From Burhinus oedicnemus (lineage: Eukaryota > Chordata > Aves > Charadriiformes > Burhinidae): a DNA stretch of 64,000 nucleotides. The stretch lies in the NCBI GenBank assembly GCA_008921705.1, contig VFFE01007784.1:358641-422640 (forward strand), in the 5' to 3' direction. Positions 12,922-26,100 of this stretch are shown here, piece after piece. Position numbers and translations under genes: made by a program. The notes beneath the pieces were generated by a model that made no database searches, was not told where the DNA came from, and worked only from the letters and a program-made list of their open reading frames with translations. Position 1 is the stretch's first letter. The number at the start of each line of letters is the position of its first letter.

Positions 12922-15541
12922 GTATGTTGTGCCCATAGTTATTCTCCTAGCTTAGTTCCAACATACAGAGGTTACAAAGTCACTTAGAAAGCATAAAGAA
13001 AAACATGGAATAGTCAACATGATGCTAGGCAGTTCTCTGGGACCAAATTAAGACACTTTTTAAAATCACTTGAAACTTGCCAGGCTGTCTTCACAGGGGT
13101 TTCAGATGTGGTAAGATTCATCTGTTTTAGCATTTATAAGTCATCTGTCTAGATCTAAAATTAGGGTTCCTTTATCATCTTGAAAAGCAATGTGCATATC
13201 CAGAGGCACTTCATCTCACACTAAGATAAGTATTTAAGATTGTGATCTTCTATCCCTGGTGAGAAGAAGCAATTCACAGACCCACAAGACTAGGATTTGG
13301 GAAATACTTACAAGGAGCTGCTATTGTTCTTCTGAAGTTCCACATTCAATTCCTTCTGCATCCAAACTCCAGCTGTGACCTTTGGATAAGCAAGGAATAG
13401 AAGACAAGCTTATTGTCTTGATGTCATTTTAACACTGTTTTCACACCTCTTTCTATGTAATCATTTCCATGAAATTACCACAATGGAGGTAGGGCATAAG
13501 AAACCTAGAAGGAGCAATCCTCAGGACACTGAGGAGTTTGTTTTTACAATATTTCAGAGACATTAGCCAAATATCTGCAAAAAAAGGTCCCTATGTAAAA
13601 TAGGGACCATCTTAAAAATTCTTCTTTTCAAAGCGCCCACTGAAGACAATGGTTGGTTTTTGCAGGAAGTCTGGATCGTAGGCATCTGTGGGAAGCAGTG
13701 CTCTACACTGTGGAAAGATTAGGAGGACCTGTGTTCACCCATAAGACCCAGAACATGACTATGGCCTTAATCCCAAATAAACAGAAAACCTGCTGCTAAT
13801 TGCAATGCCACAAGATATGACATTTAATTATTATCAGTTAATACCAAGGCCGTATTTTGGGCTCTGAGTCAGGATTGTGACCTAGTCATATAAGAGACAG
13901 TTCATAGCCCTGCAAACCAGCAGCACAAGGGCAAGACTGTTCTTCAAAGGTACAGCTGCAACCCACAAACAAGTTGCGTCAGGTTCCCTCGCGGGCAGTC
14001 ATGAATATCTGCCAGGGAGCGTGGCCTTCCCACTCCAGTATCTGCCAAGGATGCTGGGGGAATTTTGCAGGTTGAGCAGAATCCTTTGCTTGCACAGCTT
14101 TCGCTGTGTGCTGTGCCCAGTCTGACTGGGATATTGAGTACCGGAGCTCCATCTTGCCCAATGAAGAGAGAGAGGCGCCAGTTCCAGGTATCATTTTCCA
14201 AAGCAGGACTTCGATAGGGCAGAAGTGTGACATGTCTCTAAGCGTTAGGAGGGGCAGGCAAGCATAAGGAAAAGAAAGTAAGTCAGTCACATTCAGGATA
14301 TACACAACTATTGTTTTTTAGTTTAGAGGTGCAACTTAAATAAATGGCCAAATGATGTAAGACATTAACAAGTCCATTTTCATATCCAAACAATGAATTT
14401 CAGGAGTTAAAAAATGGTGGAATAGTAGATACAACAGTATCCAGAATTTTTAAATTTTCAGATTTTGTAATCTAAAATACCACATATTTGCTCAGTAAAA
14501 TACATTGATTTCAACCCAGCTTTTCTCATACACACTTAGTACGGATATATTGTTTTCACTTCTTGCACAAGACAGTAAATTTTTCTAAGCACTGTACAAT
14601 ATGAAATAAATACCCCACTTTTCTGTGCCTTTTCTTCCTTTTGTTCTGCTGGTTTTCCTTTTTCAAGGACTTTCATACTTTTCAAAAGAACCCCATATTG
14701 CTGGAAATCTAATCAATTTTTTTGCATTTTGCACTAGCGAGTCATTAAAACCAAAAAAAGCAGCAACTTTGTTATCATTGTTCCAAAAAACTTGAACTAA
14801 AGCAGAGCGCAAAGGACAACAAATGTTTTAGCTTGCTTTTAAAACCTCAGTGGGTTTCCTTATCCATACATATTCAAGTAAAACATATAGATATACATAA
14901 AAATACAAAGAAATCAGATGAGGTAATAGCACCCCCTTCTGAGAGTTAGGACCAAAGCTTATGCCCTCACTTTAAAGCAAATCGGGACACTTTCCATCAT
15001 GGTGCTACAGCTTTTCAATACACAGCTCCTACTTCATCTTTTGTCCTATTGTGCTAAACTAGAGAGATGTACATGCTATTTTTTTGGCATTTACCTGCTC
15101 CTCCCTCTGTTACTGCAAGAACTGCTTGGTTACGAGCCAGCAATTTTAATTTGAAGTGAGGAAGCCCACAAAAAGTTACTTTCTTCAGCTCACCTGTTCA
15201 ATTATACCATGTATAAAACAATCCTTGAACTGGTTGTTTCGGATGCGCGAGAGTTGGCTTCAGTTTTTGCAGTCAGGGGTCAGGTGAAGGAAGGTGTGAA
15301 GGGCTGATGTAGCTCAGCAGGAATATCACTCCCTGATTCAGTGACTCAGTTTTCCTGGGGGTAGAACTTCACCTCTTTTGAAATGGGCACAGTCTCCTCT
15401 TCCCCATCCCCTCTGCCTCCCCTAGTCTGCAGTTGGGGCAGGAAAGGACCATCTCCCTCTTGTAGCAGCAAGGGCTCAAGATGTAGTACCTGCGACACCT
15501 AATGGGATAATCCCCAGAGCCATTCCAGTATCACAAGGGCT

Positions 15542-15574
15542 ATGGTAAGGCTCTTTAGGAGCCTCCCTTACCAT
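15542..15574. repeat. Imperfect inverted repeat (12 paired bases plus bulge)
   Basis: ATGGTA and AGGCTC (15542-15553) pair with GAGCCT (15559-15564) and TACCAT (15569-15574), leaving a 5-base loop and a 4-base bulge (CCCT). It is compact and would fold in single-stranded form, but is shorter than a microRNA precursor stem. Confidence 0.55.
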
Positions 15575-16682
15575 GTATCTACACCAGCAAACATTGGCTC
15601 GGTTCCTCCCTTGGCCTGGCAAAAATGTTGACTTACCTACCAAAAGAAGTGCATTTTCCACACTCTGAGGGAAAAAACAGGCCAAGATGATTTCCTACCT
15701 CACCCATCCTTTCCCAACAGCCAGTTTCCCCTCATGCAATTTCATTTCAATGGGAATAAGAAGACTCTTCCCTCACTTGCTCAACACAACATGGGCTCAG
15801 CTACGCGGCACAGTGCAGGCAGAGCTCTTGTAACTCAGCAAAGAGCTGTCCTGGGAATGGCTCCGTTCCACCAGACAAAGCTTTAGTGGCACTGAACCAT
15901 CCCAGCAGCCTGCAGCTCACCAGCCCAACGCCAAAATAAATCATACCCCATAACAGTAATCACACCACAAAACCCTCAGAGAGTAATTGAGAAATACAGC
16001 CAGGGTCAAGAGTCAAAAGGTGAATATAACAGTGCTTCTCAAATTCCCACTTCTCACTGAAAACTGATTTGTGACATTTCTTAGCACACACTCCGGGTCA
16101 ACAGTAGTTTGCATAGATGTTGCTGCAAAAATCTTCTGTAGGGTCTGCAACAGAGCAGCTAAGGAAAAAGCAGAACAGTATTTGCTCTTTTTTGAGCTGC
16201 AAGAGGAAGAGAAGTGTTTGATGAAAGGTGCTAGGCTCTAAGGAAAATAGTGAGGGAACTGTGCAACTTAAAGCACAGAAATCCACACAACACAGAGCAA
16301 TGTATAATTTACCATGACAAATCAGTGCTTTAGCAGAAAGAGGCACAGCATGTGAAGAAAAAAATTAGCACAAGCTGAAGATAAGATAGACACCATTTTC
16401 TACTTGCAGTGCCAGAAAGAAAAAAGTAAGAATTAAGCCAAACAAATAGAAATAAAACCCAGTAATACTGAAAGGGAAAGAAGCTTTTCCAGGACATGTA
16501 TAAAGGAATGCACCACAGAAATTCAACATGGGAATGCCACAACATCATGAGGAAGATATTATATCTGAAAAAATTATTAAAGTCCACAAAAATCCATGTG
16601 ATGATGCTGAATCTGAAGGAAGAGCCCCTGGAAGAGTTTTTTGCAGCCCAAACCCTGTAGCAAGTGGGATGCCAAGGTAGGT

Positions 16683-16742
16683 ATGAATAAAGTTACTGAG
16701 ATAAGAACCTATGAATAAAGTTACTGAGATAAGAACCTATGA
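16683..16742. repeat. Perfect 28-bp tandem duplication
   Basis: A 28-base unit beginning ATGAATAAAGTTACTG and ending AGAACCT (16683-16710) is repeated exactly at 16711-16738 and followed by ATGA, the start of a third copy. Identity of the two units implies a recent slippage or end-joining duplication, likely polymorphic between individuals. Confidence 0.95.
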
Positions 16743-18678
16743 AGTAATTATAGTACATAAAAGTGGAAATACTTGAAGCTCAAATTACAATGGTACTTGG
16801 TTTTGGCTCAACACTGTTATGTGTAGAGCTTTTGCATGTGACTAAGAGCCTCCTGTACACTCAGAGAAAGTGCAAAAATGAAACTGATTTGGGGGAATGA
16901 GTTCAAACGGTGCCTACACACTTGGGATCTTTCAGGTCAAAGGTAGTAAGCACGCAGGCTAATGCCTAAATGCCCAAAAGACACACACACAGATCACAAT
17001 ATTCATAAATTCATACAAAAAACCAAAATACAGGGACATGAACGGACAAGCATATGCATTTTGTTACAGGGTTCTTTAAAAACAGTTGCTGGTAGAACAA
17101 GATTTCTACTACAAGCAAATAATCATATCTTTAGTAGTCCTTTGTTAATTTTGCAAATCTCAATCTCACCAAATAGGAGCTATATCTCCAGGAACTTCTT
17201 TGAAAAAGGTGTCCCCCAGCATCTGGAAGATTGTCCAATTACAATTTATAGAAACTTACAGCAAGGGTGATTGACTAAAGACAGAAGTCGTGGAGAGTGT
17301 TAAGAAAAGAGAAGAAAGAGTGCAAGGGGGTGTGTGAGAAAGCAAGCAAACTTCACTTTCTCATATGTAAAGTTTTGTGGCGGCTGGAGTCAGTGCCTCT
17401 TGTCAGATTTGATCAGATTTTCTTGCTTTCCTTCTGTTCTTTTCTTGTCCTTTGTTCTTTCTCTCTCTTGCTATGTGTAGACTCCCCATTGATATGAAGA
17501 ACCTGTATCAATTCTTATGGAGTCATTTTAGATTTAGCTGTGTTACCAAAAAGGGGCTCTTAAAGGCTCTTAGAGGCAATAGCAGCAGAGAATAGAAGAT
17601 TGCTGTTAACCCTGGGCTGAGTCAGGGGAAGGGTAGGTGGCTTCTCCTGGGAACACAAGGAAGGCTGCAGAGAGCCTTCGCCCTGGAAATCCCACCCCGA
17701 GGAGGATCATCAAGTGCTAACAGCTCTTCCTTGCTCTCTCTAGGCACTGGCAGTTGTCCACAGAAGGAAATTGTATTATCATGCCTGGAAGGAGAACTGC
17801 ATGCTCATGCACTCCCATCCCATCACAGGTATTGCTACCCCTGACCTGGCACCAGACAGAGTCCAATTGATTCAGAAGCATTTAAGATTGACTACTGATC
17901 CTGCCCCTTTACTCTTCTTCATTGCTAACAGCTCCTGCCCCACTCACTCTTTGGCATGGCTGGGCAAACCTGACTATTTAACCCTTGCAGCATTGGATCG
18001 GACCTTCTGCTTCAGCCAGTATGCCTGTGAGTGAGTGAACTACCAGGGCACAAGCTGGGAGCCCTCTGTAGCACCAACTAAATATTTCACAGAATCACCT
18101 GTAAATAAAAATGGTATCTGACCAGCCACAAAATAATCCATTAAAACAAACAGCGTTCTTCCTTGAGGTGAGAACAAGAGACAAAACCCTTGTATTACCA
18201 GTGGTCCTTAACATATCTGCCTGGCCCAAAATTTAAGAAAAGTCTACTGGATTAGATTTTGACTTTAAACTAAGACAGGACCTTGAAACTCAATATGACA
18301 GATTCTGTGAAGAAATATGAAGGTGTCATGCAAGAAAAGAGACTCTGCAATTTTTCCTTGGTACTTTTTTACATTTCCATCATAGTTCTCCTAATCCTTT
18401 GGAAGACTTGGAGACTTAACATTTCTATTGACTAGTTCAAAGACAAAATGTCTATTCAGTACCGGTGATCTAACTTTTCTACTGTTTCTGTGAAATGGCT
18501 GCCAAAGATACACACACCTCAAAAGATGGACTCCGGGGAAAAAAATTTGAACCAATCACGGCAAAAGCAATCATAGTAAAAAGGATGTAGAGACTAAGGA
18601 CATGCAAAATTACATGCCTCTCAATAAATGTTTCTGGGAATTTGAGGCTATCTATAAAAGTGTACAACATACTATGGC

Positions 18679-18692
18679 AAAAAAAAAAAAAA
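18679..18692. repeat. Poly-A run of 14
   Basis: Uninterrupted A homopolymer. I see no retrotransposed gene body upstream of it. Confidence 0.9.
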
Positions 18693-18925
18693 TTAGGAAA
18701 CTATTTGATAGATTATAATCCAAGCAGTTATACTATACACACATAAAGCTGAGGCCTGGTTTACCAAGTTTTTCTGACCAGCATGGAATTTGAAGTGTAG
18801 CAGCAGTCTGCAGGCAAGCTGAAGACAAGGTTTGAAGCATCGTCAAATGCGGGACAGAACTATGTGCATCTGCCCAGCAATAAGCATGCGAAGACAGTTC
18901 AACACCACATGCCATATCAACTGAA

Positions 18926-18945
18926 GCAACAAATTGCAACAAATT
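18926..18945. repeat. Doubled 10-mer within a short palindrome
   Basis: GCAACAAATT is present twice in perfect tandem. The flanks GAAGCAA (18923-18929) and TTGCTTC (18944-18950) are reverse complements, so the unit sits inside a small hairpin. Confidence 0.75.
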
Positions 18946-20303
18946 GCTTCCTGTATGGGAAAACATTAATGTCCCAATCAAAAATTCAAATGAAAATTCT
19001 GCTTGCTGTTCACAGTCTCAATAGGCTAAACAACACTAGCTTTTGAATTTTGGGTGGGAACATAGATGTCACACAAATCCAAGGAACAATCAAGATGGTA
19101 AAGCGTCACTCGAATGGGGTACAAATGATCAGAGTGACTGAAAGCCTAACACAGAACTGTCACCCTTGCGGGTGACCATGGTGGCACAGTACAGCCAGCC
19201 TCATGGCAAACGCAGTCTCAGTGGCTACAAAAAGCTGGTGAAAATAGGCAATGCAAAGCACCATCTCATTCGAGGATGGAGAGCCACAGCCAAATGTAAA
19301 CGAGGTTACAGCAGATTAACAAGCCAGTGTCTCCCAGCTGAGACACAGCAACTGGCACAGCACCCCAAAGGAAAGTGAAATGCTCCAGCCTTCAGCAGGA
19401 CAGGGGATGCTTGCTGCAGGCTGATGTTCTCAACCAAGAGCCTAAGCTGATGTGGAGGGCATCCAAGGAACTAATACAGGAGATCAAACCCTTAGCCCTG
19501 TCTTCTGCGTGCTACCAGGCGGACAAGTGATGCAGTACAAACACATCGTCTCAAAAGTGTATCACTGGACAGGCACAAGGGGAATCAAGTCCCCTCTGGC
19601 CAGAAGGAAAGAAAGCCCATGTCTGCTGTGGGATGCTCTCCTGAATCAAGGTGCGCTGGGGTTTGGGGTTCCCTCCTTACCCTGCTGATATGCTGTCACA
19701 CCAAGCTGAAGTGGCTCGGCTGGATCCAGCACCTCTTGATAATCAGTGAACAGAAGTGTGGCATTGAATTGAGGCACAGCATTGCCTCTTCCATTGCTGG
19801 TAGGGCTCTTGCTCGCTCCAGCCCCTCTGCTCAGCATGATGGCACATCAGCGGGCCACGCTGAGAAGAGAAACAACGTGAGGCACAAAGGAGCAACGCTA
19901 ACAGAAGCAGGGGGATCTGGGGAAGGAGAGATGAAAGCCTGTGTGCGAAGAGGAGAAGGAAGGAAAAATTAGGCTGACGAGCATCTGAATAGAGCCTTTT
20001 TGGGTGAAAAAAAAAAGTAATGTATTTCTGTGCTTGCACTTTTCGCTTTACACAGGCAAAAGCATGAAGCAGAAATGCTGGTTTTAATACCATTAATGTT
20101 GAAATTCAGAAAGGAAATAGAAAAGAGACTGAAAGGCAGAGCTCTGAGAGCTCCTGCTCCTGGGCTGCTAGGCCAATAATTTTCAAGCTGTGGTCCATTG
20201 TGACTTGTACCGCCAGGCTGTGTTTACACTGTGACTTAGTGCCAGCAGTACTGCTGGATAAGGCCTTTCAGCAGATCAGCATCAAATCCTATTTTCAAAG
20301 ATT

Positions 20304-20334
20304 TAAAACAAAAACAACAACAAAAACAACAAAA
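20304..20334. repeat. A/C-rich (AAC)n-like simple repeat
   Basis: Run of A-rich units with interspersed C (AACAAC/AAAAAC). Low-complexity sequence only. Confidence 0.8.
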
Positions 20335-23154
20335 GCCTCATTAAAAAAATTTGCTCTGAACAAAACCTTGGCATGATATTGTACATCCTGGACAATTCCC
20401 CCACCAACTTTTAAATGAGCATATTTGGGCATTATAAGTTGTCCATTTTGTGTGGATTTTGTAGGCATTGTGAAACATATATGGTTTCAAAGTTTATCAA
20501 TTGTTTTCTGGGTAAGAAAGTACATCTTGTGCAGGAACATAAAGGAGGCCCACACAATCTAAACAACGACATTCGAACTGGATGAGAAGCGAATTGAAAA
20601 TTACCACGGCTTTCCAACATTCAGACTCCACCCTCTTGATGTGCTTTGAAAGAATTGCAGCCAGGGCACTGAAGGATGCAGCCATGAAGCTCAATATTAG
20701 CCGCACAGAGCCCGATACTGGAACAGATAGCCTCTGCTTCTGTGCCACTGTGTCAATGATACCTGTTATGTCTCCATAAACTTCACTTATTCACATGAAT
20801 GGCAAAACATATTTTAAAGTCCAGAGGGAATGGAAATCCCTGGTCACCCTGAACACGAAAACAGTAGGGCAAACTCTGGGACAACCCATGAAAAAATCTT
20901 TGCTCAAATGACTAGAAGTGAAGCTAGAATAATTGGCTTACGCTGCAGTTTTACAGGTGAAATGGCTAACGTCCTTTCCCTTGCCTGGTATTCTGCCCCA
21001 TAACTAGTTTACTGGTTTCCTTTCTTTCATTCTGCTAAGCTCAATGCTTTTGTCTTACCCTTCTTAATTAACCTTGTGTCTTTCTCTGTTTACTCCCTCT
21101 TGCTCCTCTCATCCCATTGATCTCTCCCCCTTGCTGGCTGGAATGTCAGCCTTGGTTTGACCTCCTACCACAGTAACTGCTTTTTGCTCTAGAAGGTCTC
21201 AAAGTGAGCTGATTCGTAAGGTTTATATTTACTTCTCTTTCAAAACCCCTCTCAAGCCCCTCTCTGCCACAGCAGTTACAAGAAATGAACCAGTGTTTAA
21301 CGGTAGGGATAAAGGGCACTTGATAAACTGAAACTAGACAAATAACAGTGTGTAGGAAGGTACATTGCTGGTTTCTGTCTCCCACATCCACCATTTACAA
21401 CTCACTTCGCTGAGCAGAACTTGAAGAGTAAATACAGTATTTCATCCACTCTTTCCGTACCCTGGCAAGTGTAATACAGCAAATACATAAATAAAGATCA
21501 CTTCAATCACCCAACGGCCCAGAGGCTACTGATGAGCAAATAGTCACGCTATGCAATGCTGAAAGCCTTTTTATGACCAAGTATAGTCAAGGAGTAGATT
21601 ACTCACCTCTCCTGAAAGGCCACCAGCGCAGTGTCCTGCAGCACCAACTCGCACCAGAGAGAGGAGCACCCAGGGAACAGCAGGCATCATTTCTTCTGAT
21701 GCAGATGTGTGCCTTGAGAACACCAGACCCCACAAGTCACATCAGAAAGGTAAAGAAGCCTGACTTCAAGCAAACTGCTACAGCTACTTACCAAATGCCT
21801 CCAGAATTAAGAACTGCAACATAAAGACAGCAACAACAATTGATTTCCTATGTCCATGATCGACGGCTATATTCAGTTAACTTGGATGCGTGCTGGGGTA
21901 GCAAAGCATATGCAAGCAGCGTGGTACTGAAATATTCTGCAAGAACATTTTAACAGAGAGCGCACCGGCAAAAGTTAAGGTGTGAATATTTTTGCCCCAT
22001 TACAGCTTCTTTTGCCTTCCCTGCTCCAGATGTCTTTGTCTTTTCTGCAGTCTCTCCTAAATGAAGAAGCAAAACATGTGTGTGAGGGGGTGCATACCCA
22101 AGAACCCTTAGAAAAATCTTAAAACAATACTTGCCCCACCCTCTCAATACCAAGAATGTGACTTCAGTAGGCACACGAGCTCTGTTCTCTCCCGGCTGGG
22201 GAAGTCACACATCTGAGGCTGCATTTCTTGCCTGGAGTAGCAGTCACTTTGTTATCCGTCCAGCCAGCATCCTTTTGTTGATCAGTGAAGTTTTGGCACT
22301 GCAGATGTGATAAGAATAAAAACATTTAAGCAATCGGTTAATCTAACAAATATGTTAAATATAGCGAGACAATGAGATCGAATGCCCACTGCTTTCATTG
22401 GCACCAGACATAAATCTCAGAGAAAATTGCACAGATGCAATCAGAGTTGAACACGAGAAGTGTTTGGCACATTTGAGCTCTGCTACCCTGAAGATAAGAC
22501 TTGAAAAAAGGACAGACTGCCTATCAATACCTTCACAGAGCACACCCTTTTGAGCTCTATAAATACATTACATTCTCACCACAATACTTTTTTTTTTTCC
22601 CCCAGGGCTGTCTTTAAACATACATGTCCTCATTTCTAACTCGAAATTTTTTTTAAGCATCTTTCTAACTTTCCCCAGCTTTGAACTATCAGTGAGCTAC
22701 TTAATTGTAGCTAACATTTACCAACATTAGTCAAAACTCTCTGTTAATACACAAGGCTATTTATAAAATAAGTACTTTTAATAAAATAAGGCAGTTGTCA
22801 GCTGTTTGCAGGTGCCCCTCAGTCAAGTCTTATTAATGAAAGGTGGGAAGCAACTTCCTGAAGGAAACTGCTCTGACATTTGCACTTAAAGCAAATGTTT
22901 CACACTGTAATGGCTGAGTGTTGTCTCCAAACTGAACACAATGGCTCTTTAGGGGATAGCTGAATTTTCCAGGCAGTTTGTTTAATTAGAAACTCTCCTA
23001 AATTTTATGCGGATTTTAAAAAAATAACTTTTTGAGAATAGACATTATTTTTCACCTCAGATTTTTATGTTCCTCTCATAACAAACCATCTTTCAACTTT
23101 TAGCATCAAGCAAGTAGGTTCTTCTCTCATTCAAGGTAAGAGATTTTCTTAAAG

Positions 23155-23174
23155 AAGTTAATTCAAATTAACTT
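23155..23174. promoter_or_regulatory. Perfect 9-2-9 palindrome with GTTAAT half-sites
   Basis: AAGTTAATT (23155-23163) and AATTAACTT (23166-23174) are exact reverse complements with only CA between them. The GTTAAT/ATTAAC half-sites resemble those of HNF1-type dimeric homeodomain sites, but the spacing is wider than the classical 1-base spacer. It could be a dimeric homeodomain site or chance in AT-rich DNA. Confidence 0.35.
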
Positions 23175-26100
23175 TTTAATGCACCTTAGGTAAAACATAT
23201 TCACCTCCCTTGTGGGCTTCCCTATTCAGAATTAAAGTTGCTCTGATTTCAAACATGTTTCAACCATCACAGCAGGAAATAAATGAAACTAAGAACTAAG
23301 CCCATTTTAATTTTTTATGAGAATGCACACATAGTGTTTTAATGTGATTTAGCTAATCCACTTCAATTTCATACATCTATTAATTCAAACGATCTCTTCT
23401 GAGTGATCACAACAAGATCATTCTTAGATTACTCAAAAATGCACAACTGTTATTATCAGTTCAGAGTTAAATGGACAGTCCAGTAGCCTTAAGACAAGGT
23501 GGGACGCTTCAGCTTCTCTTATGGCTCCAGAAACGTCCCATCTATTGTTTCCATAGCACATGCCTCTCTGGTTAGAAGCCAAAGGTCTTTTAATAACTGA
23601 ATTGTCACAGCCACAAGATGTCCAGGAGCCAGTAAAGAAAACTACTGGCCATTGTCTGATGCAAAAATATTATGCTTTTTTTCTTGAAGTTGCATTGCTA
23701 TTTAAATATTGTTTTATGAACTGTTGCGTAAATTAATTCGTCAAGACTGGCAATGTTTATGTCTTTGTTGCTTTTAGCCTGCTTAAGAATAATTAGAGGG
23801 TAAGAAAAATGCTCCAGCTCATTTCTCTGATGTGGAACCCAGGAATGTCTCCCAGCTCCTGCATTTAGCTGTGCACCCCAGCTGTGTCTGAATCCAGGAT
23901 AGGGAGAGGATCTGGTGTACAGCATCCCCTCTTCCCAGTTCCTCACTCCAGTGCTCTCATCTTCATGGACGAAAACAAGGGCTCACAGACTGGAAAGAGT
24001 GTGCCATATTCCAGCATAATCCAGACAATCGGGATGCCAGAGAAGAGGATATGCCACAGAATAACTGAGGCAAAGTCATGGACATCACCACAGGCAAGCT
24101 GAAGAAGGACTTCTCTCATTCTGATTGGCACCAGATTCAGGTCCCATAGAAGGCGAAGGCCCCAGGCATGAGAAAGCACGTTTACAGGAGGTGGACAAAG
24201 AGAGCCATCCTTTCTGTAAGGATATGGCTAGCAGAGATGGTAGGGATGAGAATGAGATTTTGCTAAAGCCAGCTAAGCCAATAGCAAGTGAGGCATACAG
24301 TGACCCTGCAGACACCAAATCATTGACATCACCCAGCTGGTCAGATGACAAGGGAAAAAATGCTGTGGCACTGTTAACTAAACCTGAGATGGTGAGTTTT
24401 TGACCTCAGAGTTTGGAAGACAGGCTTCAAGGGTGGTTACACATACACTCATGAGATGACTGTCAACATCACAGTCTTCACCTCCAAATGCCCTACATAA
24501 GCACATAGTCAGGGATAAATTATTTGGCATGGGGATTGCAAGGTAGTTATACAGCCACTTTTGAAGGAATCTTCTGTACACCTAGTGTGGAAAATACACC
24601 AGATGGAGGTTTGCATGGCAGAAGCAAAACACGGTGTGACTGAAATACCATGTAATGACGCAATCAGTTGGACAAAGCTGAAAGACTATCAGTAGACATG
24701 CCCCAGAGTAATTTTTGCTTACCTGAGGGACACCTGAACATCTAAAGCAGTCAAGAACTGGGAAAGGTCAGAGTTGACTCCAAGTCACTGTAGTCTCATC
24801 TGGCTTGAGTTTGGTCTGAGACTTTTAGAGGTGCCATGCACCGTCCCGCTCCACAGTTCAGCCCTGGCACAACATGAAGTAATTTGTTCAGCTTTCAGTC
24901 TTACACTCCTTTCATTAAACCTAAAAAAATTACCTAACAAGAAGGAAGGCTCCTACTCTGCGCCTCACTTGCACAGAAGTGAAAGGTCTGTTATAACTGA
25001 ACCCCAAAACCCAAAAAGAACACCTGTCTTTTCCCTTGGTTAGATGAAATTTTGAAACTAGGTAGGAAATTCCCCAAAGTTTGGCTCACTGTGTAAAAAC
25101 GAGTTTCCAGGGAATTCAAAGCACTGTAGGTAAGTGGGCTCAAAGTTAGCATGACACATCCAAAACACAAGAAAGGTTTAAGGTTAGCATCAAACAAGCA
25201 CACCTACATTGGCAAGCTCAGCCATACTGAAGGCTACAAGACTCTTTGGTGAAAGGTTGTATTCTCCTAAAGTACCACAGACTCTATTGCCCTTCAGTTT
25301 AGCGTGCCTGCGGACTGCAAGGCCAGCAGTGCAGCAGTGTAGGCAGATGTATCTCAAAGGATTTCAGCCCACCCTCACAATAATTTTTCTCTCAAGTTTC
25401 ACCAGGTTTAGAAAGTTAGAGAAAGGGATCAAAATTGGAGGCAAATATAGTTCTGAATAAAAAGAAGACAGCCTGAAACTTCTGTGGAGTTACTGGAAAA
25501 GAAACTATGTCGTACTAACATTTTTCCATCAGATTTGAAGCATGCTGGATAAAATGGCATGTGGTCCCCAACCCCTGGATAAAGTATCTTTGAAAACTGT
25601 GAGCAATATCACAAATATGAGATTGGGTACGCGCAACATGTACAATTGCACACAAGTTGTGTGTGAGCAGACAGAAACATAAAAGTTCACCCAATAATTA
25701 AATAAATGGAAAGCAGAGCAGCTGGGAAGATTCCAAACACCAAGTCTTAGTTACTTAATCACCCTGCAAACACATTTCAGATTACTCTGTTTTTATTAGT
25801 TTCATGTTAAAATTCAAATCACATACTGTAGTTTTAATGAAAGAATAAAACAGAAAATAAATTTTGGCATAAAGATCTACTAAATAGATTTTTTTTTTCT
25901 CCCCAAATTGGCTTCTCCGATACATCCTCTGCTCAGTGTTAGTTCCTTCTCTACATTGCAGTTCTTTTGGTAGGACGCCAAAGCCTGTCAATTAACAGTA
26001 AGCCTATCCCTTATGAACAGAAGCAGGGACTGTGATCATGTTCAACTAAGATCAAGGATTAGTAAATCAGCATGGCACCAGATTGCAGGCACTATTTAAA

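Larger units (their letters stand above)
9051..16682. other. AT-rich unique non-coding sequence
   Basis: No host gene, RNA gene or interspersed repeat recognised in about 7.6 kb. It holds a poly-T run (9902-9919), two short (AT)n repeats (12495-12506 and 12910-12921) and an imperfect hairpin (15542-15574). The segments at 11.3-11.6 kb and 13.95-14.25 kb are richer in CpG and GC and could be old, unrecognisable insertions. Confidence 0.6.

Noticed and set aside
13979..14305. Minus-strand 108-codon frame in a slightly CpG-richer segment, considered as a retroviral or processed-gene remnant
   Set aside because: No conserved protease, polymerase, gag or host-gene motif is visible, and no long terminal repeats or poly-A tail were found.
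16934..16946. AGGTCAAAGGTAG, near a DR1 nuclear-receptor element
   Set aside because: The second half-site deviates at two positions, and a single weak match is expected by chance in a window this size.
20497..20779. Overlapping open frames on both strands that look protein-like at first sight
   Set aside because: Neither translation contains a recognisable domain, the frames are under 90 codons, and no splice or start context supports them.
22588..22605. T11-C5-AG polypyrimidine tract resembling a 3' splice site
   Set aside because: The following sequence is stop-rich in all frames and no donor-exon structure is apparent. Such tracts are frequent in AT-rich DNA.
23943..24179. Minus-strand hydrophobic frame with a QLACGDV string reminiscent of olfactory receptors
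   Set aside because: Only one short string is similar. The conserved receptor motifs before and after it are absent in all frames, so the resemblance is probably chance.
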